Source: Oscillospiraceae bacterium
Lineage (GTDB): Bacteria > Bacillota > Clostridia > Oscillospirales > Ruminococcaceae
DNA: 29,468 bases
Reading direction: 5' to 3'
Assembly (NCBI GenBank): GCA_009776345.1
Contig: WRLS01000004.1
Coordinates: 1 to 29,468 of the forward strand
Positions within the stretch are counted from its first letter, which is position 1. Each line of letters starts with the position of its first letter. The position numbers and the translations under genes were made by a program. The notes under the pieces are model-generated. The model worked only from the letters and a program-made list of their open reading frames with translations, made no database searches and was not told the origin of the DNA. Shown piece by piece: positions 16,422 through 23,944 of the stretch.

Positions 16422-17597
16422 TTGACATACGCGCAAGGGCAGCAGGAGGGGCGCAAACGTATACGGCTTGGGCTGTTTAATTTTAAAGAAGGCGGCATGG
16501 ATCTGACCTTCCTGATACTTGTGTTCCTTTTGCTTACAATCGGGCTTGTTATGCTTTTTTCCGCAAGCTACGCCGATGCTTTTGTAAGGCGGGGCGGCGA
16601 CAGCTTTTATTTTATATCGCGACAGCTTATTTTCGCGGTGATCGGGATTGTCGCGATGCTCGCAATCTCCACCTTTAATTATAAAGTGCTGGAGCGGTTC
16701 GCGTATCTTATTTTAGCAATAACGGTCTTTCTGCTTATTGTGGTTGTGCTGTATGGATTTGTCGTAGGCGGCGGGCGCTCACGCAGGTGGATTGATTTGG
16801 GCTTCATAACCTTCCAACCGTCGGAGATTGCGAAATTCGCCTTGGTGATACTTTTTGCCCGGATGATAAACGCAAACTACGATCAAATGCATACATTCCG
16901 CCGCGGTATCTTTCCGTTTCTTATGGCGATGGGACTGCTGGCGGGGCTGATGATGCTTCAGCCGCATCTTTCCGGCACGCTGATAATCCTGTCCATCGGC
17001 GCGATCATGATGGTTATCGGCGGCGCAAACTTAAAATGGTTCGGGCTGGCGGCAATCGCGGGGGCTGTGCTGCTGGGTTTGGTTGTAATGATCCCCGGCG
17101 TTATCAGCTACGCCACGGTGCGCATAGAATATTGGCAGCACCCGGAGCTGGACCCGCGCGGACACGGTTTTCAGATTTTGCAGTCACTTTACGCGATCGG
17201 GTCGGGCGGGCTGATGGGGACGGGCATCGGGATGTCCCGCCAGAAATATCTCTACTTGCCCGAGCCCCAAAACGATTACATCTTTTCGATAGTCGCGGAG
17301 GAGCTTGGTTTTGTCGGCGCATCGCTGATTTTGCTGCTGTTCGCGCTGCTGGTATGGCGCGGCTTTGTCATCGCGATGCGGTGCCGCGACCGCTTCGGCT
17401 CACTGGTTGCGGTGGGGCTGACAACGCAGGTGGGCATCCAGACGCTGCTGAACATAATGGTTGTGACAAACACAATCCCAAGCACAGGCATCTCCCTGCC
17501 GTTTTTCTCATATGGCGGCACGGCGCTGTGTATGCTGCTGGCGCAGATGGGCGTGGTGCTTTCGATATCGCGCCAGACGACGATGGAGAAGGCGTAG
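16422..17597 (+). CDS. ftsW: FtsW/SpoVE-type SEDS lipid II polymerase
   Basis: This 391-residue polytopic membrane protein belongs to the SEDS family, which polymerises lipid II with a partner class B PBP. About ten transmembrane segments start at MDLTFLILVF. Motifs include LMLFSASYA-like LVMLFSASYA, RRWIDLGFITFQPSEIAKF and YLYLPEPQNDYIFSIVAEELGF, then STGISLPFFSYGGT. The TTG start at 16422 has GGGGGCGG upstream; an alternative ATG at 16497 (GGMDLTF) has its own AAAGAAGG site. Distinguishing FtsW from the sporulation paralogue SpoVE is not possible from sequence alone, but placement in the division cluster favours FtsW. Confidence 0.93.
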   Translation: MTYAQGQQEGRKRIRLGLFNFKEGGMDLTFLILVFLLLTIGLVMLFSASYADAFVRRGGDSFYFISRQLIFAVIGIVAMLAISTFNYKVLERFAYLILAITVFLLIVVVLYGFVVGGGRSRRWIDLGFITFQPSEIAKFALVILFARMINANYDQMHTFRRGIFPFLMAMGLLAGLMMLQPHLSGTLIILSIGAIMMVIGGANLKWFGLAAIAGAVLLGLVVMIPGVISYATVRIEYWQHPELDPRGHGFQILQSLYAIGSGGLMGTGIGMSRQKYLYLPEPQNDYIFSIVAEELGFVGASLILLLFALLVWRGFVIAMRCRDRFGSLVAVGLTTQVGIQTLLNIMVVTNTIPSTGISLPFFSYGGTALCMLLAQMGVVLSISRQTTMEKA

Positions 17598-17633
17598 GGG
17601 GTTCGGATTATTTATTTTAGCGGGGGCTTTAAG

Positions 17634-18101
17634 ATGAAGGATTATACAATAAGGGAAGCAACCATTGAGGATTTAATAGATGCCGCAGCTCTCATTTGGG
17701 AAGTATTCATTGAATTTGAAGGCACGGATTATTCCGAAGAAGGGTTAACATTCTTTAAAAGCGGATTAAAATACGAAACCATGAAAGACCGCTTGCTTAA
17801 GGATGGGCAAAAAATGTGGCTCTGCTGCGACGGAGATAGAATAATAGGTGTAATCAGAGCCAGACAGCCTTGCCATATAAACTTGCTGTTTGTGAAAAAA
17901 GAATACCATAGAAAAGGCATAGCCCGTGCCTTATTTGGTGTAATGAAAGAACATTATAAACAAGCAGGTTCGTATTCCGAAGTTACTGTAAATTCATCCC
18001 GTTACGCAGTTGAAGCTTATCGCAGATTAGGGTTTGTTGAAACTGATACAGAACAGATGAGCGATGGTATTCGTTATACACCTATGGAGTACATCATATA
18101 A
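17634..18101 (+). CDS. GNAT-family N-acetyltransferase
   Basis: This 155-residue protein has the GCN5-related acetyltransferase fold, which moves an acetyl group from acetyl-CoA to an amine. The acetyl-CoA loop is seen in LLFVKKEYHRKGIARALF near 84-101 (RKGIA corresponds to the RxxGxG/A motif), and the C-terminal AVEAYRRLGF is typical. The ribosome site before ATG 17634 is weak. Its codons are clearly more AT-rich than the surrounding wall genes, as are the two genes that follow, which suggests an acquired islet. The substrate is unknown; it is not of the TacT size or DUF1778-linked toxin layout. Confidence 0.88.
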   Translation: MKDYTIREATIEDLIDAAALIWEVFIEFEGTDYSEEGLTFFKSGLKYETMKDRLLKDGQKMWLCCDGDRIIGVIRARQPCHINLLFVKKEYHRKGIARALFGVMKEHYKQAGSYSEVTVNSSRYAVEAYRRLGFVETDTEQMSDGIRYTPMEYII

Positions 18102-18211
18102 TCATTCTACTGCTGCCGTATCCGGCATCCATTCACAATGCTATTTTTATTAGAAATGAAATAACACAAAAATAACCGGAGAGCATAAACCATAGCGGGG
18201 GTGAAAAGAGC

Positions 18212-18502
18212 TTGAAGTTTGAATGGGATAAAAAGAAAAATGAAATTAACATAGCAAAGCATAAGGTATCTTTTGAAGATGCGGAAAGCGTTTTTCAAGA
18301 TAGCTTTGCTGTTTATCTTGATGACGATGAACATTCAGATGATGAAGAGCGCTTTATTATAATCGGGATATCGGATACCCTTTACCGAGAGCTTTATGTT
18401 TGTTATTGTCTTCGGGGTAAAGAAAACGAAATAACCCGAATAATATCAGCGCGAAAAGCAAGCAGACAGGAAATCATACTATATCGGGAGGGTTTAAAAT
18501 GA
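18212..18502 (+). CDS. brnT: BrnT-family ribonuclease toxin
   Basis: This 96-residue protein matches the BrnT type, a RelE-fold mRNA-cutting toxin. Family features visible are FEWDKKKNEINIAKHKVSFEDAE near the N-terminus (WDxxK..N..KH.VSFE), the acidic stretch DDDEHSDDEERF, IIIGIS and the C-terminal RIISARKAS..E...Y. The start is TTG at 18212 after GGGGGTG at about 18197-18203. It overlaps the downstream gene by 4 bases (ATGA), as in brnTA operons. AT-rich compared with the cluster around it. Toxicity is inferred from the family, not shown. Confidence 0.85.
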   Translation: MKFEWDKKKNEINIAKHKVSFEDAESVFQDSFAVYLDDDEHSDDEERFIIIGISDTLYRELYVCYCLRGKENEITRIISARKASRQEIILYREGLK

Positions 18503-18705
18503 TGAGAGAATTAACCGCCGAAGATTTTAAGAGGGCAAAGAAAAACCCGTTTTATGAGAAATTAATCAAGGAAGTTGTAGTGCCTGTCCGCCGTGAGGAT
18601 TATGCAATATTTGAAGAAATTGCAAAGATGAACGACGAAACACCTGAATCAGTTATGAAACGCTGTTTGAAAATGGCGGCAAAAGAATTACAAGAACACG
18701 ACTGA
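18499..18705 (+). CDS. brnA: BrnA-like antitoxin
   Basis: This 68-residue protein begins MMRELTAEDFKRAKKNPFYEKL and has a C-terminal part VVVPVRREDYAIFEEIAK...VMKRCLKMAAKEL that could form a ribbon-helix-helix dimer. The call depends mainly on its position, translationally coupled to brnT by an ATGA overlap with GGGAGG upstream, and on its size. BrnA antitoxins neutralise BrnT and repress their own operon. The match to the classical BrnA C-terminus is weaker than the toxin match. It ends 28 bases before murG. Confidence 0.7.
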   Translation: MMRELTAEDFKRAKKNPFYEKLIKEVVVPVRREDYAIFEEIAKMNDETPESVMKRCLKMAAKELQEHD

Positions 18706-18733
18706 TAGAAAAGTGATAAGCGGAGAAATCAAT

Positions 18734-19852
18734 ATGAAAATTCTATTCGCCTGCGGCGGAAGCGGCGGCCATATATACCCGGCGCTTGGCATTGCCGACA
18801 CAATAAAAAAACAGCACAAACACGCCGAGATACTCTTCGCCGGGAACCCGGACGGTATGGAGGCGCGCCTTGTGCCGGAGGCGGGCTATGCCTTCGCACC
18901 AATCCGCGTGCAGGGCTTCCCGCGGCGACTGAGCCTTGAAAATATAAAGCGTAATATACGGGCGGCGGCGCTGCTGCTGAAATCCGGCGCGGCGGCGCGG
19001 AAGATTGTGTCCGGCTTCTGCCCCGATGTGGTGGTCGGCACCGGCGGGTATGTCAGCGGACCGATTCTGCGCGCGGCGGCAAAATTAGGCTTTAAAACCG
19101 TCACGCATGAATCAAACGCGTTCCCCGGTGTTACGACAAAGCTTCTCGCGCGGTATGTAGATAAAGTTTTGCTGTCCGTGGAGGAAGCAAAACAGCACCT
19201 CCCGCAAAATCGGGAATATATCGTCACCGGCACGCCGATCCGCCAGGAGATTTTATTCATAGACCGCGCACAGGCACGCAAAAAGCTTGGCGTAGGCAGC
19301 CGTTTGTGCCTGCTGTCCATCGGCGGGAGCTTGGGCGCCGCGCCTGTAAACGAAGCTGTCGCCGGTGTGATGGGGCATTTTCAGGGGCGTGGGGTTTTGC
19401 ATCACATACACGCCACCGGGGAAAGGGGCTGGGCATCGTTCCAATCCCTGCTTGAGAAAAACGGCGTAGCCCCCGGTGACGCGCACATGGATATACGGGA
19501 GTACATTTACGATATGCAGGACTGCCTTGTAGCCGCCGACCTTGCGATAACAAGATGCGGCGCGGTCACTTTGGCGGAGCTTCAGTGTACGGGCAAGCCC
19601 TCAATTTTGATCCCGTCGCCGTATCTCGCGGAAAACCACCAATATCACAATGCCATGGTCCTTGCAAACAAAAACGCCGCGATTGTCATTGAAGAAAAAG
19701 ATTTGAGCGCGGAAAAGCTCTGCCGCCTTATCGAAGAGCTTGCAAATGACCCCGACGAGCTTGCCAACTTAGGCAAAAACGCCGCTTCCCTAGCGGTTAT
19801 AGACGCCAACCGCCGCATCTGTGATGAGATTTACGATTTAATCGGGAAGTGA
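18734..19852 (+). CDS. murG: UDP-GlcNAc:lipid I GlcNAc transferase MurG
   Basis: This 372-residue peripheral membrane GT-B glycosyltransferase makes lipid II on the inner face of the membrane. The N-terminal glycine loop CGGSGGHIYPA with H13 and the second domain motifs (GTGGYVSGP, THESNAFPG, SIGGSLGA, ITRCGAVTLAEL, PSPYLAENHQYHNA) match MurG. ATG 18734 is preferred: CGGAGA lies about 7 bases upstream, while the in-frame GTG 18713 adds seven non-conserved residues. It is separated from ftsW by the GNAT/brnTA islet but returns to the high-GC codon use of the dcw genes. The next genes expected in many clostridia (murB, ftsQ, ftsZ) are not here. Confidence 0.95.
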   Translation: MKILFACGGSGGHIYPALGIADTIKKQHKHAEILFAGNPDGMEARLVPEAGYAFAPIRVQGFPRRLSLENIKRNIRAAALLLKSGAAARKIVSGFCPDVVVGTGGYVSGPILRAAAKLGFKTVTHESNAFPGVTTKLLARYVDKVLLSVEEAKQHLPQNREYIVTGTPIRQEILFIDRAQARKKLGVGSRLCLLSIGGSLGAAPVNEAVAGVMGHFQGRGVLHHIHATGERGWASFQSLLEKNGVAPGDAHMDIREYIYDMQDCLVAADLAITRCGAVTLAELQCTGKPSILIPSPYLAENHQYHNAMVLANKNAAIVIEEKDLSAEKLCRLIEELANDPDELANLGKNAASLAVIDANRRICDEIYDLIGK

Positions 19853-19898
19853 CAAACCGGCATTAACTAATTTTTCCTGTGTATCATTGCCGGCGCCT

Positions 19899-19928
19899 CT
19901 GACAATACTTTTAATAGAGATGTATTAC
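19899..19928 (+). promoter_or_regulatory. Possible promoter upstream of sigG fragment
   Basis: CTGACA at 19899-19904 and TATTAC at 19923-19928 are 18 bases apart. No convincing sigma-F/G-type pair was recognised. AAAGGGG at about 19938-19944 gives the downstream gene a good ribosome site. Confidence 0.35.
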
Positions 19929-19951
19929 ATCATCTTTAAAGGGGCGCCTGT

Positions 19952-20305
19952 ATGATTAACAAAGTCGAGATCTGCGGTGTGAACACCGCCAAGCTGAAAG
20001 TGCTTAAGGAAGCGGAAAAAGTGGAGCTTCTAAAAAAATATAAGGCGGGCGACCGGTCCGCCAGGACAGCGCTTGTCAACGGGAACCTGCGCCTTGTCCT
20101 CAGTGTCGTGCAAAAATTCACCAACCGCGGTGAGAATTTGGACGACCTTTTTCAGGTCGGCTGTATCGGGCTTATTAAATCTATCGACAATTTTGACATA
20201 AGCCAGAACGTGCGGTTTTCTACGTACGCAGTCCCGATGGATGTACAAAGGGGAAACAAGCAAAAAATTACACAAAAAACATCATCGCAATACGGTACAC
20301 GATAA
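19952..20305 (+). pseudogene. sigG: Truncated sporulation sigma factor sigma-G (5' fragment)
   Basis: Residues 1-96 match sigma-G closely: MINKVEICGV, NGNLRLVLSV, LDDLFQVGCIGLIKSIDNFD and RFSTYAVPM. Full-length SigG is about 255-260 residues, so most of region 2.4 and all of regions 3 and 4 are absent. After 20239 the frame continues for 21 unrelated residues and stops at 20305, inside the 3' end of feoB on the other strand. No frameshifted continuation (IIGEIRRYLR-like) was found in the following sequence in any frame. SigG directs late forespore gene expression, and without its DNA-binding parts this product should not work. It may be a dead gene, a split gene with the 3' half elsewhere, or an assembly join. 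Confidence 0.82.
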
Positions 20306-22274
20306 AAGCCGCCGCCCACGCGATTACGCATTGCAGTAAAACCACCCGCGCGGCTGAAACCGCCGAGCCCAACTCCCTGCGCATTGCCGCAACCGCCGCG
20401 ATGCATGGTGTGTAAAGCAATGTGAAGACAAGAAAACCAAGCGCGGCAGGCGGCGTGAAGATTCCGCCAAGGGCGTCCGGCAAAGCGGATACGGCATTGC
20501 CTGTAAGCACAGCCAGCGTGCTGACCACCGCCTCCTTTGCCGCAAAGCCTGTGATCAGCGCTGTTGCCGCGCGCCATTCCCCGAAGCCCAGCGGCGCAAA
20601 CAGCGGCGCGATGAACCGCCCGAGCGTCCCGAGAAGGCTGAAAGCGCTGTCCTCCACCATCACAAACTGATAATTGAATGAGCCTAAAAACCAAATAACA
20701 ACCGAGGCGAGCAGGATAACCGTACACGCCCGACGGATAAAATCCCACGCCTTGTCCCGCATTAACATTAGCACGCTTTTTACTGAGGGCATCCGGTAGC
20801 CGGGCAGTTCAATCATGAAGGGGGAAAGGTTTTCGCGCGGTGTGAATTTGTTAAGGGCCGCCCCGCATAAAAGCCCCGCTGCCATGCCGAAAATATACAG
20901 CAAGATCATCACCGCGGCCCTGTTTTGGCGGAAGAAAGCGGCGGTGAATACGGCATATATCGGAAGCTTTGCGCTGCAGCTCATAAAAGGCGTGAGCAAA
21001 ATAGCCATCTTACGCTCACGCTCCGTGGGGATCGTCCGCGCCGCCATAACAGCAGGGACGGTACAGCCAAAGCCGATTAGCATCGGCACAAAGCTCCTGC
21101 CCGAAAGCCCGATCCCGCGAAGGAGCTTGTCCGTTACGAAAGCCACACGAGCCATGTAGCCGCTGTCCTCCATGACCGAGAGGAAGAAAAACAGCGTGAG
21201 GACAACCGGCAGGAAGCCAAGCACCGTGCCAACCCCCGAAAATACGCCGTCTGTCAGCAAAGAGCGCAGGGCGGGGTTTAGGCCGAAATCCGCAAGCGCA
21301 CGGTCAATCCCTAGCGCAAGCGCGGAGATCCCGCCGCCCAGCAAATTACTGAGCGGTACACCGATTACGGCAAAGGTCATAAAAAACACAAAAAACATAA
21401 TAATAAAAAAGACCGGCAGGGCGAGTATTTTATGCGTGAGCAGCCTATCGGCGCGGATGCTTCTCTCCTGCCCTTTGCTGTAAACCGGCTTTTTTACGGT
21501 ACGCGCGCATATTTCCTCGATAAACGAATAGCGCATATCGGCGAGGGCGGCGCTGCGGTCAAGCCCGGTTTCGTGCTCCATCAACGCGGCCGCACGGCTG
21601 ACCGCGCCAAGCTCACCCGCGTTTAACGCAAGCGCTTTTTCCATGGGGCCGTCGCCCTCCGCAAGCCTTGCGGCGGCGAAACGGGACGGGATATTTGCTA
21701 TTGCGGCGCGGCTTTCCACCGTCCCGGCGATAGAGTGGATACACCTTAGGCAAGCCCCGCCGCAAAAATCCAGCCGCTTGGGCAAACGCTTCCCCGCCGC
21801 CGCACTGACCGCCGCCGCCATAAGCTGGTCAAGCCCTTCGCGCTTGGCGGCGCTGATTGGCACGACCGTCACACCGAGTTCCTCACTAAGCCGCTTCGCC
21901 GCAATCCGCCCCCCATTACCGCGCACGGCATCCATCATATTCAGCGCAATGACCATGGGTTTGCCAAGCTCAATCAACTGTAGGGTTAAGTAAAGGTTGC
22001 GCTCGATATTCGTTGCGTCAACTATGTTGATGATCGCGTCGGGCGCGGCGTTAAGGATGAAATCCCGCGCGGCTTTTTCTTCGGGGGAATAAGGCCGCAA
22101 GGAATATACACCGGGCAGGTCAACCGCGGTAACGCCTTTATATCCCCTTACAATGCCGCTTTTGCGCTCCACTGTCACACCGGGGAAGTTGCCGACGTGC
22201 TGGTTCGCGCCCGTAAGCCGGTTGAAGAGCGTTGTTTTGCCGCTGTTTTGGTTCCCCGCCAATGCTAAAATCAT
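20268..22274 (-). CDS. feoB: Ferrous iron transporter FeoB
   Basis: This 668-residue membrane GTPase imports Fe2+. The N-terminal G domain has G1 GNQNSGKTT at 7-15, G3 DLPG at 52-55 and G4 NMMD at 112-115. A helical spacer is followed by the membrane domain, with the Gate motifs around LPVVLTLFFFLSVMEDSGYMAR and CSAKLPIYA. The spacer holds an unusual cysteine group, CGGACLRC. The start at 22274 follows AAAGGGGA on the - strand, 13 bases after feoA. The C-terminus appears complete and its stop lies 29 bases from the end of sigG homology. Confidence 0.96.
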   Translation of the reverse strand: MILALAGNQNSGKTTLFNRLTGANQHVGNFPGVTVERKSGIVRGYKGVTAVDLPGVYSLRPYSPEEKAARDFILNAAPDAIINIVDATNIERNLYLTLQLIELGKPMVIALNMMDAVRGNGGRIAAKRLSEELGVTVVPISAAKREGLDQLMAAAVSAAAGKRLPKRLDFCGGACLRCIHSIAGTVESRAAIANIPSRFAAARLAEGDGPMEKALALNAGELGAVSRAAALMEHETGLDRSAALADMRYSFIEEICARTVKKPVYSKGQERSIRADRLLTHKILALPVFFIIMFFVFFMTFAVIGVPLSNLLGGGISALALGIDRALADFGLNPALRSLLTDGVFSGVGTVLGFLPVVLTLFFFLSVMEDSGYMARVAFVTDKLLRGIGLSGRSFVPMLIGFGCTVPAVMAARTIPTERERKMAILLTPFMSCSAKLPIYAVFTAAFFRQNRAAVMILLYIFGMAAGLLCGAALNKFTPRENLSPFMIELPGYRMPSVKSVLMLMRDKAWDFIRRACTVILLASVVIWFLGSFNYQFVMVEDSAFSLLGTLGRFIAPLFAPLGFGEWRAATALITGFAAKEAVVSTLAVLTGNAVSALPDALGGIFTPPAALGFLVFTLLYTPCIAAVAAMRRELGSAVSAARVVLLQCVIAWAAAFIVYRIAMMFFV

Positions 22275-22287
22275 CTCGCTGTCCCCT

Positions 22288-22512
22288 TTAAAGCATATCT
22301 ACAAGGATATTTTTTGCGTCCTCCAGGCGGATTGAAAGCTCATAGCCGCGCAGGTGCAGTTCAATCGGGTCGCCCATTGGGGCGGTTTTTCGCACCATGA
22401 CTGTGACGCCCGGGGTGATCCCCATATCGAGCAGGCGGAAGCGCACCGCCCCCTCCCCGCCGACCGTTGTGACCCGCGCGCTTGCCCCGATTGGGAGCAG
22501 GTCAAGCGTCAT
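22288..22512 (-). CDS. feoA: FeoA-family SH3-like protein
   Basis: This 74-residue cytoplasmic protein has the FeoA SH3-like fold, seen in LLPIGASARV, RRLLDMG-like FRLLDMGITPG and the C-terminal LHLRGYELSIRLEDAKNI. FeoA supports FeoB-dependent ferrous iron uptake. The frame is open further upstream, but the conserved domain starts at MTLDLLPIG (22512) and the extra upstream part would overlap the divergent TSCPD gene. It leads a two-gene operon with feoB. No FeoC or Fur gene is present, and no clear Fur box was recognised. Confidence 0.9.
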   Translation of the reverse strand: MTLDLLPIGASARVTTVGGEGAVRFRLLDMGITPGVTVMVRKTAPMGDPIELHLRGYELSIRLEDAKNILVDML

Positions 22513-22536
22513 AGCCTCAGCCCCTTTTTTCTGTTC

Positions 22537-22565
22537 TTGTAAAACAAGCCCGAAAGTGATACAAT
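22537..22565 (+). promoter_or_regulatory. Promoter for TSCPD gene and exoA
   Basis: TTGTAA at 22537-22542 and TACAAT at 22560-22565 are 17 bases apart, 35 bases before the start at 22600. It lies in the divergent gap between feoA and the TSCPD gene. Confidence 0.65.
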
Positions 22566-22599
22566 CATATTTATAAACTAAAAGCAAAGGAGAACGGCA

Positions 22600-22851
22600 A
22601 TGAAACATTCTTTCGTGCCAACCGGCGTATGTTCCAAGCTCATCGACCTGGACATTGAGGATGGTGTTGTGCGAAAAATCGTTTTTCATGGCGGGTGCAG
22701 CGGTAATTTACAGGGCATCGCCGCGCTTGTAGAGGGGCAGAGGGTCGAAGATGTAAAGAAGCGCCTCAAGGGCATCAACTGCGGCGGTAAGGGGACATCC
22801 TGCCCGGATCAGCTCGCGAAGGCAATAGAAGCGGCGATTGACGCCGGTTAA
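22600..22851 (+). CDS. TSCPD domain protein
   Basis: This 83-residue protein matches the small TSCPD family, named for its conserved TSCPD motif, found here as TSCPDQLAKAI near residues 66-76. Other features are the N-terminal FVPTGVCS and the central FHGGCSGNLQGI, with CGGKGTSC. The same domain occurs at the end of some vitamin B12-dependent ribonucleotide reductases, but the stand-alone form has no settled function. AAAGGAG supports ATG 22600. It precedes exoA by 21 bases and shares its promoter. Confidence 0.85.
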   Translation: MKHSFVPTGVCSKLIDLDIEDGVVRKIVFHGGCSGNLQGIAALVEGQRVEDVKKRLKGINCGGKGTSCPDQLAKAIEAAIDAG

Positions 22852-22872
22852 ACAGCAGAGGGGAAAACGGCA

Positions 22873-23628
22873 ATGAAGCTGGTTTCGTGGAACGTGAACG
22901 GCCTTCGCGCCTGTCTGCTCAAGGGGTTTATGGAGAGCTTCCTCGCGCTGGATGCCGATATCTTCTGCTTGCAGGAAACAAAGATGGAGCGCGGGCAAGC
23001 CCAAATTATCCTGCCCGGCTACAGTGAATACTGGCTGAGCGCGGAGAAAAAGGGCTACTCCGGCACAGCGGTGTTCACGCGGGAAAAAGCACTGTCGGAG
23101 GCTTACGGCATCGGCATACCCGAACATGACCGCGAGGGCCGCGTAATCACGCTGGAGTATCCCGGCTTCTTTCTTGTAAACTGCTACACGCCCAACTCGC
23201 AGAGGGGGCTTGCGCGGCTGGGATACCGCATGGAATGGGAAGACGCAATGCGCGGGTATCTGCAAAATCTGGATGAAAAAAAGCCCGTGATACTTTGCGG
23301 CGACTTGAACGTCGCACACAATGAGATCGATATAAAAAACGCGAGGTCAAACCGCCGCAACGCCGGGTTCACGGACGAGGAGCGCGGCAAGCTGACGCAG
23401 CTTCTGGACGCGGGTTTTACGGATACCTTCCGTGCTATGTACCCCGACCGCAAAGACGCCTACACCTGGTGGTCGTACATGGGGCAGGCGCGCGCCAAAA
23501 ACGTGGGCTGGCGCATTGATTATTTTGTGGTGTCTAATCGGTTGCACGACCGTATTGAAGACGCGGCAATCCATCCCGATATTTTCGGCAGCGACCACTG
23601 CCCGGTGGAGCTTGTTTTAAAAAGATAG
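22873..23628 (+). CDS. Exodeoxyribonuclease III / AP endonuclease (ExoA type)
   Basis: This 251-residue enzyme cuts DNA at abasic sites in base-excision repair. Active-site motifs of the exonuclease III family are all visible: SWNVNGLR at the N-terminus, LQETK with E35, GDLNVAHNEID with D144 and N146, GWRIDYFVVS and the terminal GSDHCPV with D241 and H242. Length is that of ExoA/XthA. GAGGGG lies upstream of ATG 22873. It is probably co-transcribed with the TSCPD gene. No strong terminator follows before the tRNA promoter. Confidence 0.95.
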   Translation: MKLVSWNVNGLRACLLKGFMESFLALDADIFCLQETKMERGQAQIILPGYSEYWLSAEKKGYSGTAVFTREKALSEAYGIGIPEHDREGRVITLEYPGFFLVNCYTPNSQRGLARLGYRMEWEDAMRGYLQNLDEKKPVILCGDLNVAHNEIDIKNARSNRRNAGFTDEERGKLTQLLDAGFTDTFRAMYPDRKDAYTWWSYMGQARAKNVGWRIDYFVVSNRLHDRIEDAAIHPDIFGSDHCPVELVLKR

Positions 23629-23689
23629 CCCTCCCGATATCTTCAATCGAATTATACTGCCGCCGCACGGATTTTTTTGTCAACCCCTG

Positions 23690-23718
23690 TTGACATTTTA
23701 TATGATTTCTCATATAAT
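23690..23718 (+). promoter_or_regulatory. Consensus promoter for tRNA-Cys
   Basis: TTGACA at 23690-23695 and TATAAT at 23713-23718 are exactly 17 bases apart, 20 bases before the tRNA. The -35 lies in an inverted repeat TGTCAAC/GTTGACA (23678-23695), and the -10 lies in another, TATATGA/TCATATA (23699-23716). Confidence 0.88.
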
Positions 23719-23737
23719 GAACCAGTGCCGTAACCGC

Positions 23738-23808
23738 GGCGCCATAGCCAAGGGGTAAGGCAGAGGTCTGCAAAACCTTTATCCCCGGTTCGAATCCGGG
23801 TGGCGCCT
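23738..23808 (+). tRNA. tRNA-Cys (GCA)
   Basis: A 71-base cloverleaf can be drawn. The acceptor stem pairs GGCGCCA (23738-23744) with TGGCGCC (23801-23807), followed by discriminator T, typical of tRNA-Cys. The anticodon arm is GAGGT-CTGCAAA-ACCTT with anticodon GCA. The T arm CCGG-TTCGAAT-CCGG has the normal TTCGAAT loop. The 3' CCA is not encoded. It is a single tRNA gene with its own promoter and terminator. Confidence 0.96.
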
Positions 23809-23815
23809 CTTTTCT

Positions 23816-23849
23816 CAAGCGCTCCCAAAATTGGGGGCGCTTGTTTATT
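23816..23849 (+). terminator. Intrinsic terminator after tRNA-Cys
   Basis: An 11-bp stem CAAGCGCTCCC/GGGGGCGCTTG with loop AAAATT at 23816-23843 is followed by TTTATT. It contains one G-T pair. It lies 8 bases after the tRNA. Confidence 0.85.
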
Positions 23850-23944
23850 GGATTTACAACCAAACGCAACGCCGCACAAATAATTCCTACTATATATTTA
23901 ACCGCGCAAATAACGGCGGCAAGAAACTGAAAGCAGGTGCATTT

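Noticed and set aside
20240..20305. Frameshifted continuation of sigG
   Set aside because: Reading all + strand frames after 20239 gave no sigma-G-like residues; the sequence becomes the feoB C-terminus on the other strand.
20268..22512. Prophage- or skin-type element starting at the sigG break
   Set aside because: The adjoining genes are feoB and feoA, ordinary chromosomal genes; no recombinase, integrase or phage gene is seen up to the window end, so a skin-like element is only a possibility outside this window.
22513..22689. 59-codon N-terminal extension of feoA
   Set aside because: It runs through the divergent promoter and into the TSCPD gene; the family domain starts at 22512.
23831..23944. 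38-codon N-terminal extension of the DUF4349 gene
   Set aside because: It begins in the tRNA terminator hairpin and would hide the clear lipoprotein signal peptide at 23945.
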